Positions 1-11,327 of a stretch of DNA of 64,000 nt are shown in pieces (the stretch's first letter is position 1; the number at the start of each line of letters is the position of its first letter). The DNA is from Carya illinoinensis. Taxonomy: Eukaryota; Streptophyta; Magnoliopsida; Fagales; Juglandaceae. A model generated the notes under the pieces. It was not told the DNA's origin, did no database searches, and saw only the letters and a program-made list of their open reading frames with translations. The DNA is taken from positions 41,825,501 through 41,889,500 of the forward strand of contig NC_056760.1 in the NCBI RefSeq assembly GCF_018687715.1. Reading direction: 5' to 3'. The position numbers and the translations under genes were made by a program.

Positions 1-270
1 GTAGGGTTACATTCCCTCTATGTAAACATGTATACTAAGGAAACTATAGAAAGGTGTTGCCGAAATTTCTACTAACGTGAAAAGTAGTAGAGTGACAAAT
101 GTGTGCAATATGGATAGTATAATATCGAATGGGATAGGACTGACTACCTTATCAAAAGTGTAGTGAGAATTGGAGCAGGACATGCATGTGAGTTCTATGT
201 ACGTGTTACTAATAGATGTATATTTTTAGAAATGGACAAAAGTTAGATGTGTTTAAGCAATAGACTTGGA

Positions 271-583
271 ATGGATTACGTACCCTATGCGCTTGGAGTG
301 AGAACCTTCATTGATTTTGCAAGGCCTCTGTTGATAATCGAGATTACATTAAGGGTCCATATTGAGGGTGTAAAAATTTGTGTGCGATAGGGTTGGATAA
401 AGTTGAAAGTCATATATTTGTGAATAGTATGGATCTGAGATATACCCGATGGGAATTGCATGTTGAGCCATATGCACAGTCAGTGGACACATTGTTTGGT
501 CATCCTAGTTATTTGCGGCACATGGACGATGATTATGAGTGGGATGAGATGAAGGAGATTGACAACAATGCCTCAAGTGGCTG
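271..583 (+). pseudogene. TNP2-type CACTA transposase, N-terminal Transpos_assoc segment
   Basis: From an ATG at 271 the frame reads MDYVPYALGVRTFIDFA, then shifts by one base near 322. It continues as KASVDNRDYIKGPY, stop, GCKNL, then the segment LDKVESHIFVNSMDLRYTRW. This matches the layout of the transposase-associated domain at the start of TNP2 proteins (Y.xGVxxFIxFA, a Cys-rich centre, then HxF..GM...YTxW). One frameshift and one in-frame TGA break it. The catalytic middle of TNP2 that should follow is absent: the next recognisable part is the C-terminal DUF4216 at about 690. Confidence 0.6.
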
Positions 584-599
584 AGGGAATGATTGTGAA

Positions 600-1382
600 A
601 ATTTTGCTACAATGTAGGAAGATGCACAGTTCAAGGTTATAGATTTCACACTCTAGACCGAGAAGGTAGTAGAAAGACTCAAAACTGTGGTGTGTTGGTC
701 GAGAGGAGTCATGGAACAGATGATATTGACTATTATGGTGTCATACGTGATATTATTGATTGAAATATCTGGGTGGATCTGTAACATATGTCTTTAAATG
801 TGATTAGTGAGATCTAGGCGGTGGTCGGGTTTTGATACATAGGGATAATCACTTTTACGAGTGTCAATACTGCATCTAAATGGTACGAAGATGATCCATT
901 TTGTATTGGCTTGTCAAGCTACCTAAGTCTATTACTTGATTGATCCAATGAAAAGCGCTGATAATGATAATGGAGAGATAACTTGGTGAGTCATACAAAA
1001 ATTTATCCCTCGAAATATATATGAAGCGGGAACGAGTGCGGATGACAAGAATAGTGGAGATGAAGATGGCACTCTGATTGTAGAGGCATTCCAAGAAGAT
1101 GGAGAGAGTATTAACTTGTTCTTTGATCTCGGTGTACTTGATTTGCTCCCCTTGTGTAGAGATGATGTCTCACCCGTCCATCTCGACCCGTCCGTATTAA
1201 ATGATCATTCAATTCAAGTAAGTGAGGAAGAAGAAGAAGAAGAGTCAAAAGAAGAAGATGAAGAGGAATCCGGGGAAGAAGTGGATAAGGAGGATGAAGA
1301 AGAGGTTAATGATGACGACGAAGATGTTATTGGGGGAGATTCTAAAATAAGCATGGAAAATACATCTGAAGATGAAGAATAA
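600..1382 (+). pseudogene. TNP2-type CACTA transposase, C-terminal DUF4216 region and acidic tail
   Basis: Around 686-770 the translation reads QNCGVLVERSHGTDDIDYYG and then VIRDIID. Around 880-960 it reads KWYEDDPF, then LACQAT and VYYLIDP. These are the usual landmarks of DUF4216, the C-terminal domain of TNP2 transposases (YYG.I.DI..., DPFVLA.QA.QVYYV.D). The frame changes several times and stops occur inside. The last part (1116-1382) is an open acidic tail with long Glu/Asp runs, also usual for these proteins. Its neighbour upstream is the Transpos_assoc piece and downstream the TNPA-like gene in the same orientation. Confidence 0.65.
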
Positions 1383-2058
1383 AAACAGTAAAAATATTCT
1401 ACAATATAGGTGATTGTAGAATATTATACTTTTCATAATTTCTTCTATTTAATTTTCTTTATCATATTAATGATTTTCAAGGATGTCGCTAAAATGACAA
1501 AGAAGAAATGTGCCTCCTTTGCCAAGTCCAAGTCCTGAACCCGTTGAGAACTCCCCACCTGAGGAATTCACTCTTGAAGAATAAGTTAACATGGCAGAGA
1601 ATGACAGCTAGTTGACACCTACTAGTAAGAAAATATCATTGATAATGAATTATATATTAATACTTTTGTCTCAATAACTATATAATTAATTAATTATACT
1701 ATTATCTATTAGTTGTTGCATCTGCTCGTTGCGTTCGTGGCTATACATGTGGCATTTCTCTTGAAAAAAGTCGAATGTACGAGAAGCTCAAGGTCACCAT
1801 TCTTGATAATTCTACTGGAGGGGTGTATGATAGTGCAATAACGATTTCATGCTATATTGGCATACTAGTCTGTGCTTATGCTCAATTTCTTGTGCAATCA
1901 TGGAGAGATGTTCCGAATGAGATTCAAAAGTACATTTGGAGTTGTGTGCTGGTGCGTTTACTTTGTGAGTCCATTTTTTTTTTCACATAGATTAGTATAT
2001 TATATTTTTTTACGTAATTCACTTATTATGATGAATTTGACCTCAACTTTAGGAATTG

Positions 2059-4021
2059 TGTGACGCCCCCAAATCCCCACGCCAGAACACGGGGAAATCG
2101 AGACGTCCGGATGGTGACAACCCGGGTCACCATCCCATCGACGGGTGACAAGTGTGTGCAAAGGCAACAAATGTGTACGAAAGAACACGCAGCGGATAAC
2201 GAAAGTCATAACTAAGTACCAGAATTTTTCTTAACGTAATACAAGCTGTTTAAAACGTACATAGATAAAATATTACAAAAACACAAATATAGCTTTAAAC
2301 AAATATAAAACATAGCATCAGCAACCCGGCGGAGCCGCATCCTCGGGCTCAGCCTCCTCCTCTTCGTCCTCTAACTCTGCACCAAAAGCTACGGAACCAA
2401 AAATGGTACCGCAGGTAAGTAAAACCCAAACACTACCAGATAATAACACATATAGAATTCAAACAATATGCATGAACCAAGCCCAATGCACAAAACCCAA
2501 AGACACAGTTTTCCACACACGCCAAAATCACATTTTTATCCGTATGCACCATGACCTCCCCTAGGGGTCATCCGCACACCCTAGCTCCAGTGCCACACCG
2601 CAGAGTACCACCACGCATGTGACACCTAACGAGCGATGCCCAGTTCCGTGCCCCGCACGTTCGTAGCCAAGCATCCTCTAGCCCTCACCAGCGAAGGGCC
2701 ACGGAGTCGGTGCGTAGAGCGATGCTCGGTTCCGCGCCCGGCGCGTTCGTAGCCAAGCAACCCCTAGCCCCCGCTCCCATCGTCTAGCGACAACTCAGGG
2801 GACATCCACCGGGATAATACCCCATCTCGGCTTGGGGTCGTGATACACACGCACCCGTAAGACCACTTACGTCAATACACAGGCTTTTCACACATAAACA
2901 AAAACACACGTGCATGCACCATGTAATGCCATATCAATGCATAATAAAATAATCCAACAACATAAAACAATAAAACAAGCAACTCCGTCCTCTATCCATC
3001 CGACCCCCGAACTCGTCGGACTCAGTCCGGAATCAACCAACCAGCAAATTAATTAATTGAAAGAGCAATATATATTTAAATCTGAAAATAGGGTTTAGAA
3101 AATACTTACAGCGCTATATGGCAATTTTAGAAAACACGCGGCGTTGCAAACGGCGCCGGACAAGCAACGTCACAGTGAAAATTCACTGTGGCCGTGGGTT
3201 GTGAAAAACTCACTTTTGAACGGGGACAAACTAGGGCTTGGGATTGATAGGGAATAGTCTAGGGATGGTTGTGAAGCTATTGGAAGTGGTGGTTGGCCGT
3301 GGGTGGCGGCGGAATCGCCGGAAATAGGCCGGATTTTCCAAAAAGGAAAGCTAGCTCGTAGGAGCTGTTCCGGTGGTCGTTGGAGGCCGAAAATGGGTGG
3401 GTTAGGACGGCAAGGGACCGGTGATGAAGTGGTGAAGAAATGGTGGCCGGAGGTGGAGCGACGGCGGCGGATCGAGCTGAAAACCGTACGGGCTTTGAGG
3501 AGCTTTTCCGGCCAAACGGCCGACCGGATGGGGGTGGAAACCGATGGGGTGGTGCGCCGGAGGGAGAGGAACCGAATGGTGGGGGTGGTGTCGCCCACGG
3601 TGGCCGGACGACGATGGGTCGACGGTGAGAAGCTTTCGGCCGTGGGTGAGGAGAGAGAAGAGAGAGAGAGGCCGGGGGGGTGCTCGAGCGGGAAGAGGAA
3701 AAAGAAAAAAAAAAGAAAAGAAAGAAAAAAGAAAAGAAAGGAAAAAGAAAGAAGGAAAAAGAAAAAAGAAAAAGGAAAAAGAAGAGAAAAAGGAAAAGAG
3801 ATGTAGGGAAGAGATGAGGTTCAATCCTCATTCCGGGAAACACAACTAAACCACCAAAAAGAGATTAAAAACCACAAAACAACTAAAAGAAATAAAACAC
3901 AACGTCAAATAAATTAAAAACCAATTTTAAAACGTAAATAAATTAAAATAAATAACCAATATATTAATTAAAATAAAAACAATTATTTCAGCGAAAATAC
4001 ACTCAAAAGCGGGTCATCACA
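2059..4021. mobile_element. Solo LTR (1,963 bp) nested in the CACTA remnant
   Basis: The insert starts TGTGACGCCC and ends GTCATCACA, so it has TG...CA ends with a short imperfect inverted repeat (TGTGACG / TGTGATG). It is flanked by a 5-bp direct repeat AATTG at 2054-2058 and 4022-4026. No gag or pol reading frame lies inside. Long TG...CA sequence with a 5-bp duplication and no internal region is what homologous recombination between two LTRs leaves. The GC-rich character differs from the AT-rich host DNA. The family is probably Ty3/gypsy from the long LTR, which is inference. Reading frames seen inside (3170-3849) follow purine/pyrimidine bias and are not taken as genes. Confidence 0.75.
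2637..2775. repeat. Two-unit tandem repeat inside the solo LTR
   Basis: Two units of about 80 bp, each containing GAGCGATGC, then a CGTTCGTAGCCAAGCA core and CCTAGCCC, start near 2637 and 2718. They differ by scattered substitutions, so the duplication is not recent. Confidence 0.6.
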
Positions 4022-5169
4022 AATTGTGAATGAGTTAATAGCTACACTATTTTGACTTCATAATGGACGATATCACAATTACTTCAAGAAGTTTGGGACA
4101 TTGGAAGAGGCTGTGCAGTCCCCTTTCGAGCATATGAAGTTACATGATTGGATAAAGTGTTGTGATCTTTTCGTATCTCCAGATTATCAGGTATTCTAGA
4201 TTTATTTATTTTAATTATTTACATTTATATTCGTTCTATACATTATATGTATATATATATTATAATTAACATTCTTAATTAATTTTGTAGCATTTAAGTT
4301 CTACAGATGCACAGAATAGATCCACTTTGACTGTCTACCATCATGCCGGTTTAAGGTCATTCCACTGTCGTACTGAAAAAATGGTAATTAAGAAATTATA
4401 GAATTCATTTATTTTTTTGATATTCTTTTATATAAGTACTAACACTATATATCTTTTTAAAATTGCTAATGTCCATTTGTTAGAAATATAATGATCCTGA
4501 AAACTTTTCCCTCGTTTATGTATATACTGTTGCTCATACTAATGAGTATAGTGAGTGGATGGATCCTATCACTGTAGATAATTATGTAAGCGGTGTTAAT
4601 TTTATTAAATAAATTATGCAACATGTTATTTAGATTATTTTTTATTTGTATTTCTTTTAATACGTTACTTATTATGTGTTTTCTTTCAAATTGTAGGAAA
4701 AAATGATGGAAATGCAGTCAGCTTCTGGGGAATCCTCTTCGAGTGACATAGACATATTCACACAAGTGCTCGGGCGCAAACCTAGTATGGCAAGAGGTTT
4801 GGGATGATTTTTCAATCATTCCTTTGGTTCATCTTCCTCAACCTCATCGACTTCACAAAATAATAATCTTACTAAAGGTTTAGAAGCTGCACGACACGAG
4901 AATGAGTATATGAAGTCGAAACAACAAGAGTTGAAGTCCCTCTTAGAGTGACAGTCTCATTTAGAGATAGATTTGCATGACCAACAGAGAGACCAAGAGG
5001 AAAGAATCGTAGTGGGTGATAAGGAAAGAAAAAGAAATGAATTTTATCAATTTTATCAGTGTATATAACTTTTAATATCTAATTTTGAAACATGATAAGA
5101 CATTATTAGTTGTTAAACGATGGTGTGTAATATGATATAATTTGTATGTTTTTTATTTTTAATTTTATG

Positions 5170-5690
5170 AAATTAGTATTTCTGATCTATACATTTGAAT
5201 GTAAATAAAGAACGTTTAAACAAATGTTCAAACGTAATTTAACAAAATTAAAACATAACATTCGAATGTATGACTCAACGTTCGAACGTAAACACACTCA
5301 AACTAACAAACGTTTGAATGTTTAAACGATTAACGTTCAAACAAACATTTGAATGTACCCACATTCGTTCGAACACTTCTTTGTCAACATTCGAACTAAC
5401 ATCCAAACGTTATACTAGTTAAGTTCGAACATTGTTCAGTTATCGTTCAAACTGAAATTTGAATGTTTATTGTAGTTAATGTTCGAACGTATAAATGTTT
5501 GAACATTTTAATGATACATTCGAACTATAATCAACGAACGACAACTTCTGTTATTCGAATGCCAATTGGTTGGGTTGACGTTCGAATGTTATGTCATACG
5601 TTCACGTTACTTTTTGTGACACTTTTCAACTGTCACAAAAAAATTCCATGTTTAAACGTTATACCAAACTGAACACCTTCAATCGTTTAG
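5170..5690. repeat. Subterminal motif array of the CACTA element
   Basis: More than fifteen copies of variants of GTTCGAAYGT / ACATTCGAAC and their inverted forms occur in about 500 bp, downstream of the TNPA-like gene. In CACTA elements such short repeats near the ends bind the TNPA-type protein. The array therefore supports the family call and marks the 3' side of the element. A drop in motif density after 5690 suggests the end is close. Confidence 0.6.
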
Positions 5691-5829
5691 TGATAGTTGC
5701 ATAGAAAACTACAACAATTGTATTCTGTGATGCACATTAGGTGACGGTTTCAAATATATTTGGTGACATTTTGGTCATTTTTATGACGATTTCTTCTATC
5801 ACAAAATACAAATTGTGTATGTGGCTGTC

Positions 5830-7624
5830 AATTGTTCTCCATATTGATTTGTAAATAGAATTTTTTTTTTCATATTAAAATGGTTGAAACTTAAGGAGTT
5901 TACATGGTAATAAGTAGGACAAATTAGGACTAAGGGTATGTTAACTGCAAGCTGACAACTTGGCCACTAGCCCCTACTCCCACTACTACGAATGTTGTTT
6001 TCCACACATAATGGTCCAAACTTGCAAAAATATCATTATTTAGCCCAATAATTGTACGGAGAGTCGAGAGTTGTAGCCGTGGGATAGTCGTCCAATAAAA
6101 TAAGCCATGTCCCTGAGTTTTTAAATAATAATAAAAAAGAAAAGACAAAAGACCAAAATAGAAACATGGGGAACGCAGCGTAGGGGTTGTCTTCTTGCAG
6201 CTCATCTCTATTGGTGGGTGTCTTCGTTATCCAAGGGAGCTTGAATGCTTTTGGACCTTCTCTTAGTGGTCGACGAGTGAGCTTCTCATTGCCATCAACT
6301 AGGCTGAATGGAGAATACCTTCTCTTCGCCGTCGCTAAAAGCTGAGCTTCCATTGTATTTCATAGCTTAGCAAGTCAAATGGAAGGATACCGCAATCTTG
6401 GTTGGAGCTGAAGATTGTCTTCATTAAAGGCTGAGGCAAGCTCGTGGAGCTTGTCGTTGGTGAGTTGTTGCACATTGAGGCCAGGAAAAAGCAAGGAACA
6501 GATTTGTTGCACTTCCTCTCTCTCTGTTGGGTAAAAATTTCCTCCTTCCTTTGTTTTGACTTGTTGGTAGATCTGTGATAATAACCTCTTGTGTTGCATG
6601 GAGTTTCTCAGCTTTAATTTGCCCCACAATGTAGGATTTGTTGAAGATTATAAGGATCCAAACCAGCCATCTATGACTCGTTAACAACAAAAAAAAACTC
6701 AGCTTTATTTGTTTCTCTGCTTTAATCTGTCCCACAATGTAGGATTTGTTGAAGACTATAGGGATCCAAACCAGCCATCTATGACCCATTAACCAAAAAA
6801 AAAAAAAAACTTCAGTTTTTATGTAAAAAGAGAGTTGAAACATTAGAAACCACTTAAGATCATGCAAATATATGAAAAGACAAATTTCCAATGTTTTCCC
6901 TCCTCCCTTGTCACAGCTTGATATTATTCTCTTCCCCTACCCTTATTATTTCACAGGTTTTCTTCTCAATGAAGTCTTGATGCTGTTTGTTATAGTCTTG
7001 GATTTTTATGTAATTTTTTTATAAAACTATAACAATAGAGAGTGCAGCAAGTTTCTACTTTTCATCTTGGATTTTAAAAAATATAAGACAAGAAAAAAGG
7101 AAACAAATAGACAAAGGCCCAGTTGCTATGTGCATGATTGTGGACAATCTACAAATCTATAATCTAATTGAAACAAGGCCATAATAATTTAATTATATAC
7201 ATGCAAGGGAGCTAACCCAATGTGGTGCCTTTGACTCATAAAAAATGTACATGAAGCAAGCAACAAGGGCAATCAATTCTGAAACTCAGCACTTGCTTAA
7301 ATTAGTAGCATACATCCATTTTTTCCTTCCTCTTTTATTCAGAGAGGCCCTAATCCCTCTACCCAAAACTTATGTCAATTTACTATGATCCTTTAGAGAG
7401 TCCATAATGTAAGAATTGAAGCTGGTTTCATTTATACATGATGTTTGAATTAACTACTATCAATGGATGTATTCTTGATTTTTTCCGTCTTAAATTCTCA
7501 ATGAACTAGGCCAGTCAAATTAATTATTAAGTTAGAATTTTTGAAATTTTTTCCAATCTTGAAATTTTTTCTGTATTAATTATAGTTATTGTATGCATAT
7601 ATAGGTGTTCTTGGGATTGTTATC
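5830..7624. other. Region without a recognised gene; two minus-strand reading frames and a small tandem repeat
   Basis: Two consecutive minus-strand open frames lie at 6629-6375 (contains EEVQQICSLLFPGLNVQQLT then NDKLHELASAFNEDN) and 6353-6036 (starts MEAQLLATAKRRYSPFSLVD). Their composition looks protein-like rather than random, and they lie 21 bp apart, so they may be exon remnants of one gene. I do not recognise the family. The rest is AT-rich and without clear signals. Confidence 0.3.
6606..6802. repeat. Tandem duplication, unit about 110 bp
   Basis: The stretch CCCACAATGTAGGATTTGTT followed by GAAGA(T/C)TAT(A/A)(A/G)GGATCCAAACCAGCCATCTATGAC occurs twice, near 6622 and 6730, each followed by an A-rich run. 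Only a few substitutions separate the copies. Confidence 0.7.
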
Positions 7625-8591
7625 ATGGGAAAATGGAAAGATCACTCATATTCGTTAACACCATCTAGATCAAATACACCAACCCTAGTATGTTATTTTA
7701 TTTAAAAATTTTGTTGGATTGGGTTGATGTTTATTTTCATAATACATTAATATCGTGGTTGTTAATTATCATTATTGTTTTTATTTTAGGACATTCCAAT
7801 AACTTGTTCGAGCTTCGCAAATTACATGCTTGTTACTATGGAGCACTGCCTACATGGTCACCTATTTTTTTTGCCATATCCAGATGGCAATCAATATTCA
7901 TTTCAATATGGGATGAGACCTCCAACGCCTCTCATCAATACAAGCTTCGCTACAAGCGCAAGACTTGCTAAAGAGGATGCACTCGATTGTAGGAAAATTG
8001 AAGCGCCATGTACCTTTTCTAGAATTGTTGAAACGAATAAAGAGGATAGACTAGATTCTAGGGAAACTGATGACAAAAGTGCTAGGACACCTTAGATACT
8101 GCAAATACATGGTGGTCATATAATTGAGGAGCCAAAGTCAGGTATGCAGTTTAATTCTTTTGAAGAATTAATTGAGTATTATAAGGAATATGCTAAGAAA
8201 TGTGGGTTTGAAGTGATGACACAAATGAGTGAGAGTGGAGAGGATGGCAGTGTCAGATACACCCTTGGTTGTGCCCTTGGTGGGAAGGCTCGGAATTGGA
8301 CGTTGAATGTCGTCAGACCATGTTCGACAAGGAAGACGGATTGTAAGGTAAAGATAAATGCCTTAAAAGTTGAGGGAAAGTTACGGTTGACAACTGTTCA
8401 TAATACCCATAATACTACCTCAGTCCACAGAATTCCCAATTCATTCGATGTAACAAAGAAGTGATTGACTTCGTAAAAAGAGTCCTAGATACAAACGGCT
8501 TGGCTAGCATCCTAGTGAGTAAGAGTTTCAAATCTCTTGTTGTTGGTGCCGGTGGATTCGAGAACCTTCCCTTTTTGAAAAATATTGTCAC
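7625..8591 (+). pseudogene. FAR1/MULE-type gene, 5' part with FAR1 DNA-binding domain, broken
   Basis: The first exon (ATG at 7625 to 7687) joins over a GT-AG intron (7688-7789) to a second exon starting DIPITCSSF. An in-frame TAG at 8093-8095 interrupts it, but the same frame continues into a FAR1 DNA-binding domain: FNSFEELIEYYKEYAKKCGF at about 8150, then the Cys of YTLGCALGGKAR and CKVKINALK, and a degenerate H.H motif (HNTHN). A frameshift near 8440 is followed by the family motif CNKEVIDFVKRVLDTNGLAS, and then VVGAGGFENLPFLK. The frame is cut at 8591 by the start of a Sirevirus LTR. FAR1-related proteins are either host transcription factors or transposases of Mutator-like elements; the context here favours a MULE-derived copy. 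Confidence 0.7.
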
Positions 8592-9782
8592 TGTTGCTCA
8601 AATGACTAACACAAGAGGGGATGAATTGGGTTGTATATAAAAATTAAAAATTATAAATCAAATACACAATATAAAATATAAACAAAATATGAAGCAAATA
8701 TATAGAGTAAGGGTAAACGAGAAGCAAATTCAGTATGTTAACGAGGTTCGGCCACACTGCCTGCGTCCTCTCCTCAAGCTACCCCTTGAGAATTCCTAAA
8801 TTCACTATTCAATCTCTTTCAGGTGGAGATAGAAACCTATTACACATTTGAACAACACCGCAACAAAGGATCCATGTAGAACACCATTTACACTTGTAAT
8901 CACCTTACACGTGGTAGTTCAACTATTCCCTATGTAAAACACTTCCTACACGCACATGGGTTATACGCACCATTTTACTGATATAAGAGCTGATAGTGGG
9001 TAGGTTATTAGAGAACACTCCTCAATGAGTGAAATAAGAACAATACAGTGCAAACTATATCTCTCTTAAAATGAACAAGAATTAAGGCTCAATACTTAGA
9101 GAAAAGAGAATGAAAGCTTTGAATGAATGTTGTATGCTCTTGGTGTTGTGAATTTGAAACTCTCAAATGATTTATTTATAGGCATTTGAGACTTCATATT
9201 AAAATTTAAAAAAATTCACATGTCAAAAATAACATCATTTACTTTTTCAAAAAATTCAAATAAAAGTTTCTTCTTTTTCAATTGTCAAAGACAACATCAT
9301 TCACTTTTCAAAAAATTCAAACCTTATGTTTTTACTTTTCGCATATGACAAAAGGAGTATTATTTACTTTTCAAAAATTTCAAACAAAATCATCTACCTT
9401 TTGCATAAGTCAAAAAGTGCATCAATCACTTTTGAAAATATTCAAATAAAGCACGCACATGTGAAAGATGACAATCAATCATTTTTCAAATTTTTAAAAT
9501 ATTCATGCACGTGTAGAAAATATATTTTAATGTTTTATGATAAAATATTAATTTTGAGCTTTAATCTTAATTTCGAATTTTTCAAGAGATATACAACATT
9601 ATTCTATGAGTTTTAATGTGAGTTTATTTTCTTCTTGCTCATGCTTGGTTTCTTGATGTGCTTGACTCCACTATGTAGACAACTTGAGGTTGAGACTCAT
9701 TTATTCTTTGAATTCATTTGTTATCATCAAAATCAATGTGTAGATATATAATTATATGAAACTTGAAACCTTGGGTTCAACA
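8592..9782 (-). mobile_element. 3' LTR of the Sirevirus (1,191 bp)
   Basis: On the plus strand the LTR starts TGTTGCTCAAATGAC and ends GGGTTCAACA, so it has matching TGTTG / CAACA ends. It abuts a pyrimidine tract (TCTCCCTCTTTTTT), which is the polypurine primer site on the element's own strand. It cuts the FAR1-type frame at 8591. The neighbouring host five bases on the left are GTCAC. The matching right-hand duplication cannot be found because the other end of the element is missing. Confidence 0.7.
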
Positions 9783-10045
9783 ATCTCCCTCTTTTTTATT
9801 ATGACAAATACTTGGTAATACCTAAAACGTGTATTAATACTTAAGTTGCTCCTGAGAATGTGCGTTAGTATTTCAAGCCTATAGAACTTGAAGCCTGTAT
9901 TAATACTTAAACTCCCCCTAAGAATGTGCGTTAGTATTTAAAGCAAAAGTATAAATATATAACAAATTTAGCAATTCAAACAATGTTAATGTTCTAGTCT
10001 AAAACTTCTCCCCCTTTTGGCATCATTAAAAAGGATCCGCAGCAA
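9783..10045 (-). mobile_element. Multiple polypurine tracts of the Sirevirus
   Basis: Three to four pyrimidine runs on the plus strand (near 9784, 9911 and 10009) read as AGGGGGAG-type polypurine tracts on the element's strand. The innermost one has the form CCAAAAGGGGGAGAAG. Two of them are followed by the same context, GAGAATGTGCGTTAGTATT and TAAGAATGTGCGTTAGTATT. Repeated polypurine tracts next to the 3' LTR are a known Sirevirus signature. Confidence 0.65.
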
Positions 10046-10334
10046 ATAAATAAAATGAAGAAAATAGTGTATTAGTAAAAACTGTAGATAATCGAGAAAT
10101 TGAAGCTGCCCGTGACTCGACAAGTGCTGCAAAACCTTGAAGACTAACTCTATGAAATTAGTGTGGCTGGAGAGTTAAACAATCGCCTGATGTTGTTAAC
10201 AAATGAGATTGAGCATAAATTTGAAGGCTCTGTGTTTCTATTTAATCTCGCTGGCTTAGCAAGAAAACTTTTGACAATATGTGTCCAGCATATCTTGTAC
10301 TTTTTGACTAAATAAGATTTGAAAAGATGATAGC

Positions 10335-10860
10335 TTGTCTTGTTCTTTATGCTATCTCTATAAGATCAGTCTTAAAGTTCATCCAATTCGTATCAAATCT
10401 TATTCTCATCTCTATAACTCATATGCATTCTTTCAGCATTCTCGCTTTAAGCTTTCAATTCTTTTCTCAATGACTCATTCTTCTAGCATTCCTCTAAATC
10501 CATCCATGAGGTATTATTCACCTCAATCTCCTGTCTTTTCTACAAGAGAATAATAATTTGGCTAATAAGTCAGACTCCGATGCTATCTACGACTTGGTGA
10601 GTCTCGGGACTCGCTACTTTTCTTCTATAGTTGTTTTTTCTAAAGGCTACAAGCTGAAAACCAAAAGGTTGAAAAGCTTAAAAAATAAATTGTTGTACTT
10701 CAGCGAATTGTTCAAAAGTCTCACACAAGAGAAGAAATCATTCGGCAGAATAATAAACAGTTGAAATCCCTATTAGATTCTTCATACCGCTTGCCAATTC
10801 CCATGGATAGGGATGACACGATATTATACGAAGAGAATGAGCGTCTCAAACATGAGGTTT
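10335..10860 (+). other. Antisense coding-like segment between pol and 3' LTR of the Sirevirus
   Basis: On the strand opposite to gag-pol, three open pieces follow each other: a Ser-rich part ending near 10550 (SPQSPVFSTRE), then 10558-10764 (SDSDAIYDLVSLGTRYFSS and a Lys/Leu-rich helix), and after a stop, 10768-10859 (SLLDSSYRLPIPMDRDD, then EENERLKHEV). The composition resembles a small coiled-coil protein with a Ser-rich start. Additional reading frames, some of them antisense, are known in large plant retrotransposons. Whether this is one of those or a chance run is not decided by sequence alone. Confidence 0.35.
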
Positions 10861-11327
10861 AGAATTTCAAGTTTATGTAAAAGTATTTATAAAAACTTTT
10901 CTCTATTTTTATTGACTCTGGTCTATCTTTTAAGAAATATTCATAACATTTATCATATCTATTTCTCTTCTAAAAATACATAATCTATCTTTTGGTAAAG
11001 ATTTTGTTAAAATGTCTACTAATTGATCGTGTGTATTTGTGAACTCTAGTACTATATCACTTTTCTATACATGATCTCGAAGAAAATGATATCTAATTTC
11101 AATATGCTTAGTTCTAGAATATTGTATTGGATTCTTTGAAAGATTTATAACACTTGTATTATGACATTTGATTGGAATGTGATTATACATGAGTTTAAAA
11201 TTTTCAAGTTGTTGATTCATATAAAGAATTTGAGAACAACAACTACCCGCAACAACATATTCTGCCTTAGTAGTAGATAATGCAATAGAATTTTACTTTT
11301 TACTATACCAAGAAACTAGTGCATGAC

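Larger units (their letters stand above)
1483..5068 (+). pseudogene. TNPA/Ptta-like CACTA accessory gene, split by a solo LTR
   Basis: Exon-like pieces can be followed: a Pro-rich start (LPSPSPEPVENSPPEE) near 1515; 1716-1955 (VRGYTCGISLEKSR ... SWRDVPNEIQKYIWSCVL); 4027-4190 (HNYFKKFGTLEEAVQSPFEH, then DWIKCCDLFVSPDYQ ending at a GT donor); 4291-4383 (STDAQNRSTLTVYHHAGLRS, FHCRTEKM); 4483-4585 (ENFSLVYVYTVAHTNEYSEW); and 4696-5068, a Ser-rich then coiled-coil-like end. The order R-G-P/Y-T-x-G, 'KSW.DIP...K..IW', 'F..P...NR' and a coiled-coil C-terminus is that of the Ptta/En/Spm (TNPA-like) plant family, which binds subterminal repeats. Several stops are present, and a 1,963-bp LTR sits in the exon at 2058/4022. 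Confidence 0.7.
1..5830 (+). mobile_element. CACTA (En/Spm) transposon remnant, 5' end outside window
   Basis: The region holds, in order, a Transpos_assoc-like segment, a DUF4216-like segment with an acidic tail, a multi-exon TNPA/Ptta-like gene and a block dense in short GTTCGAA-type motifs. That is the gene order and subterminal repeat structure of plant CACTA elements. All reading frames are broken by stops and frameshifts, so the copy is dead. The 5' terminus is not visible. The 3' end is somewhere near 5.8 kb, where the motif-rich DNA stops, but I see no clear TAGTG terminus. A solo LTR (2059-4021) is nested inside. Confidence 0.75.

Noticed and set aside
3170..3849. Several overlapping open frames on both strands (up to 188 codons)
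   Set aside because: They lie inside the solo LTR in a stretch with strong purine/pyrimidine strand bias and give low-complexity Phe/Ser or Lys/Arg proteins. No domain is recognisable.
6036..6629. A functional host gene
   Set aside because: No start context, family motif or splice structure could be established. Kept only as unassigned protein-like sequence.
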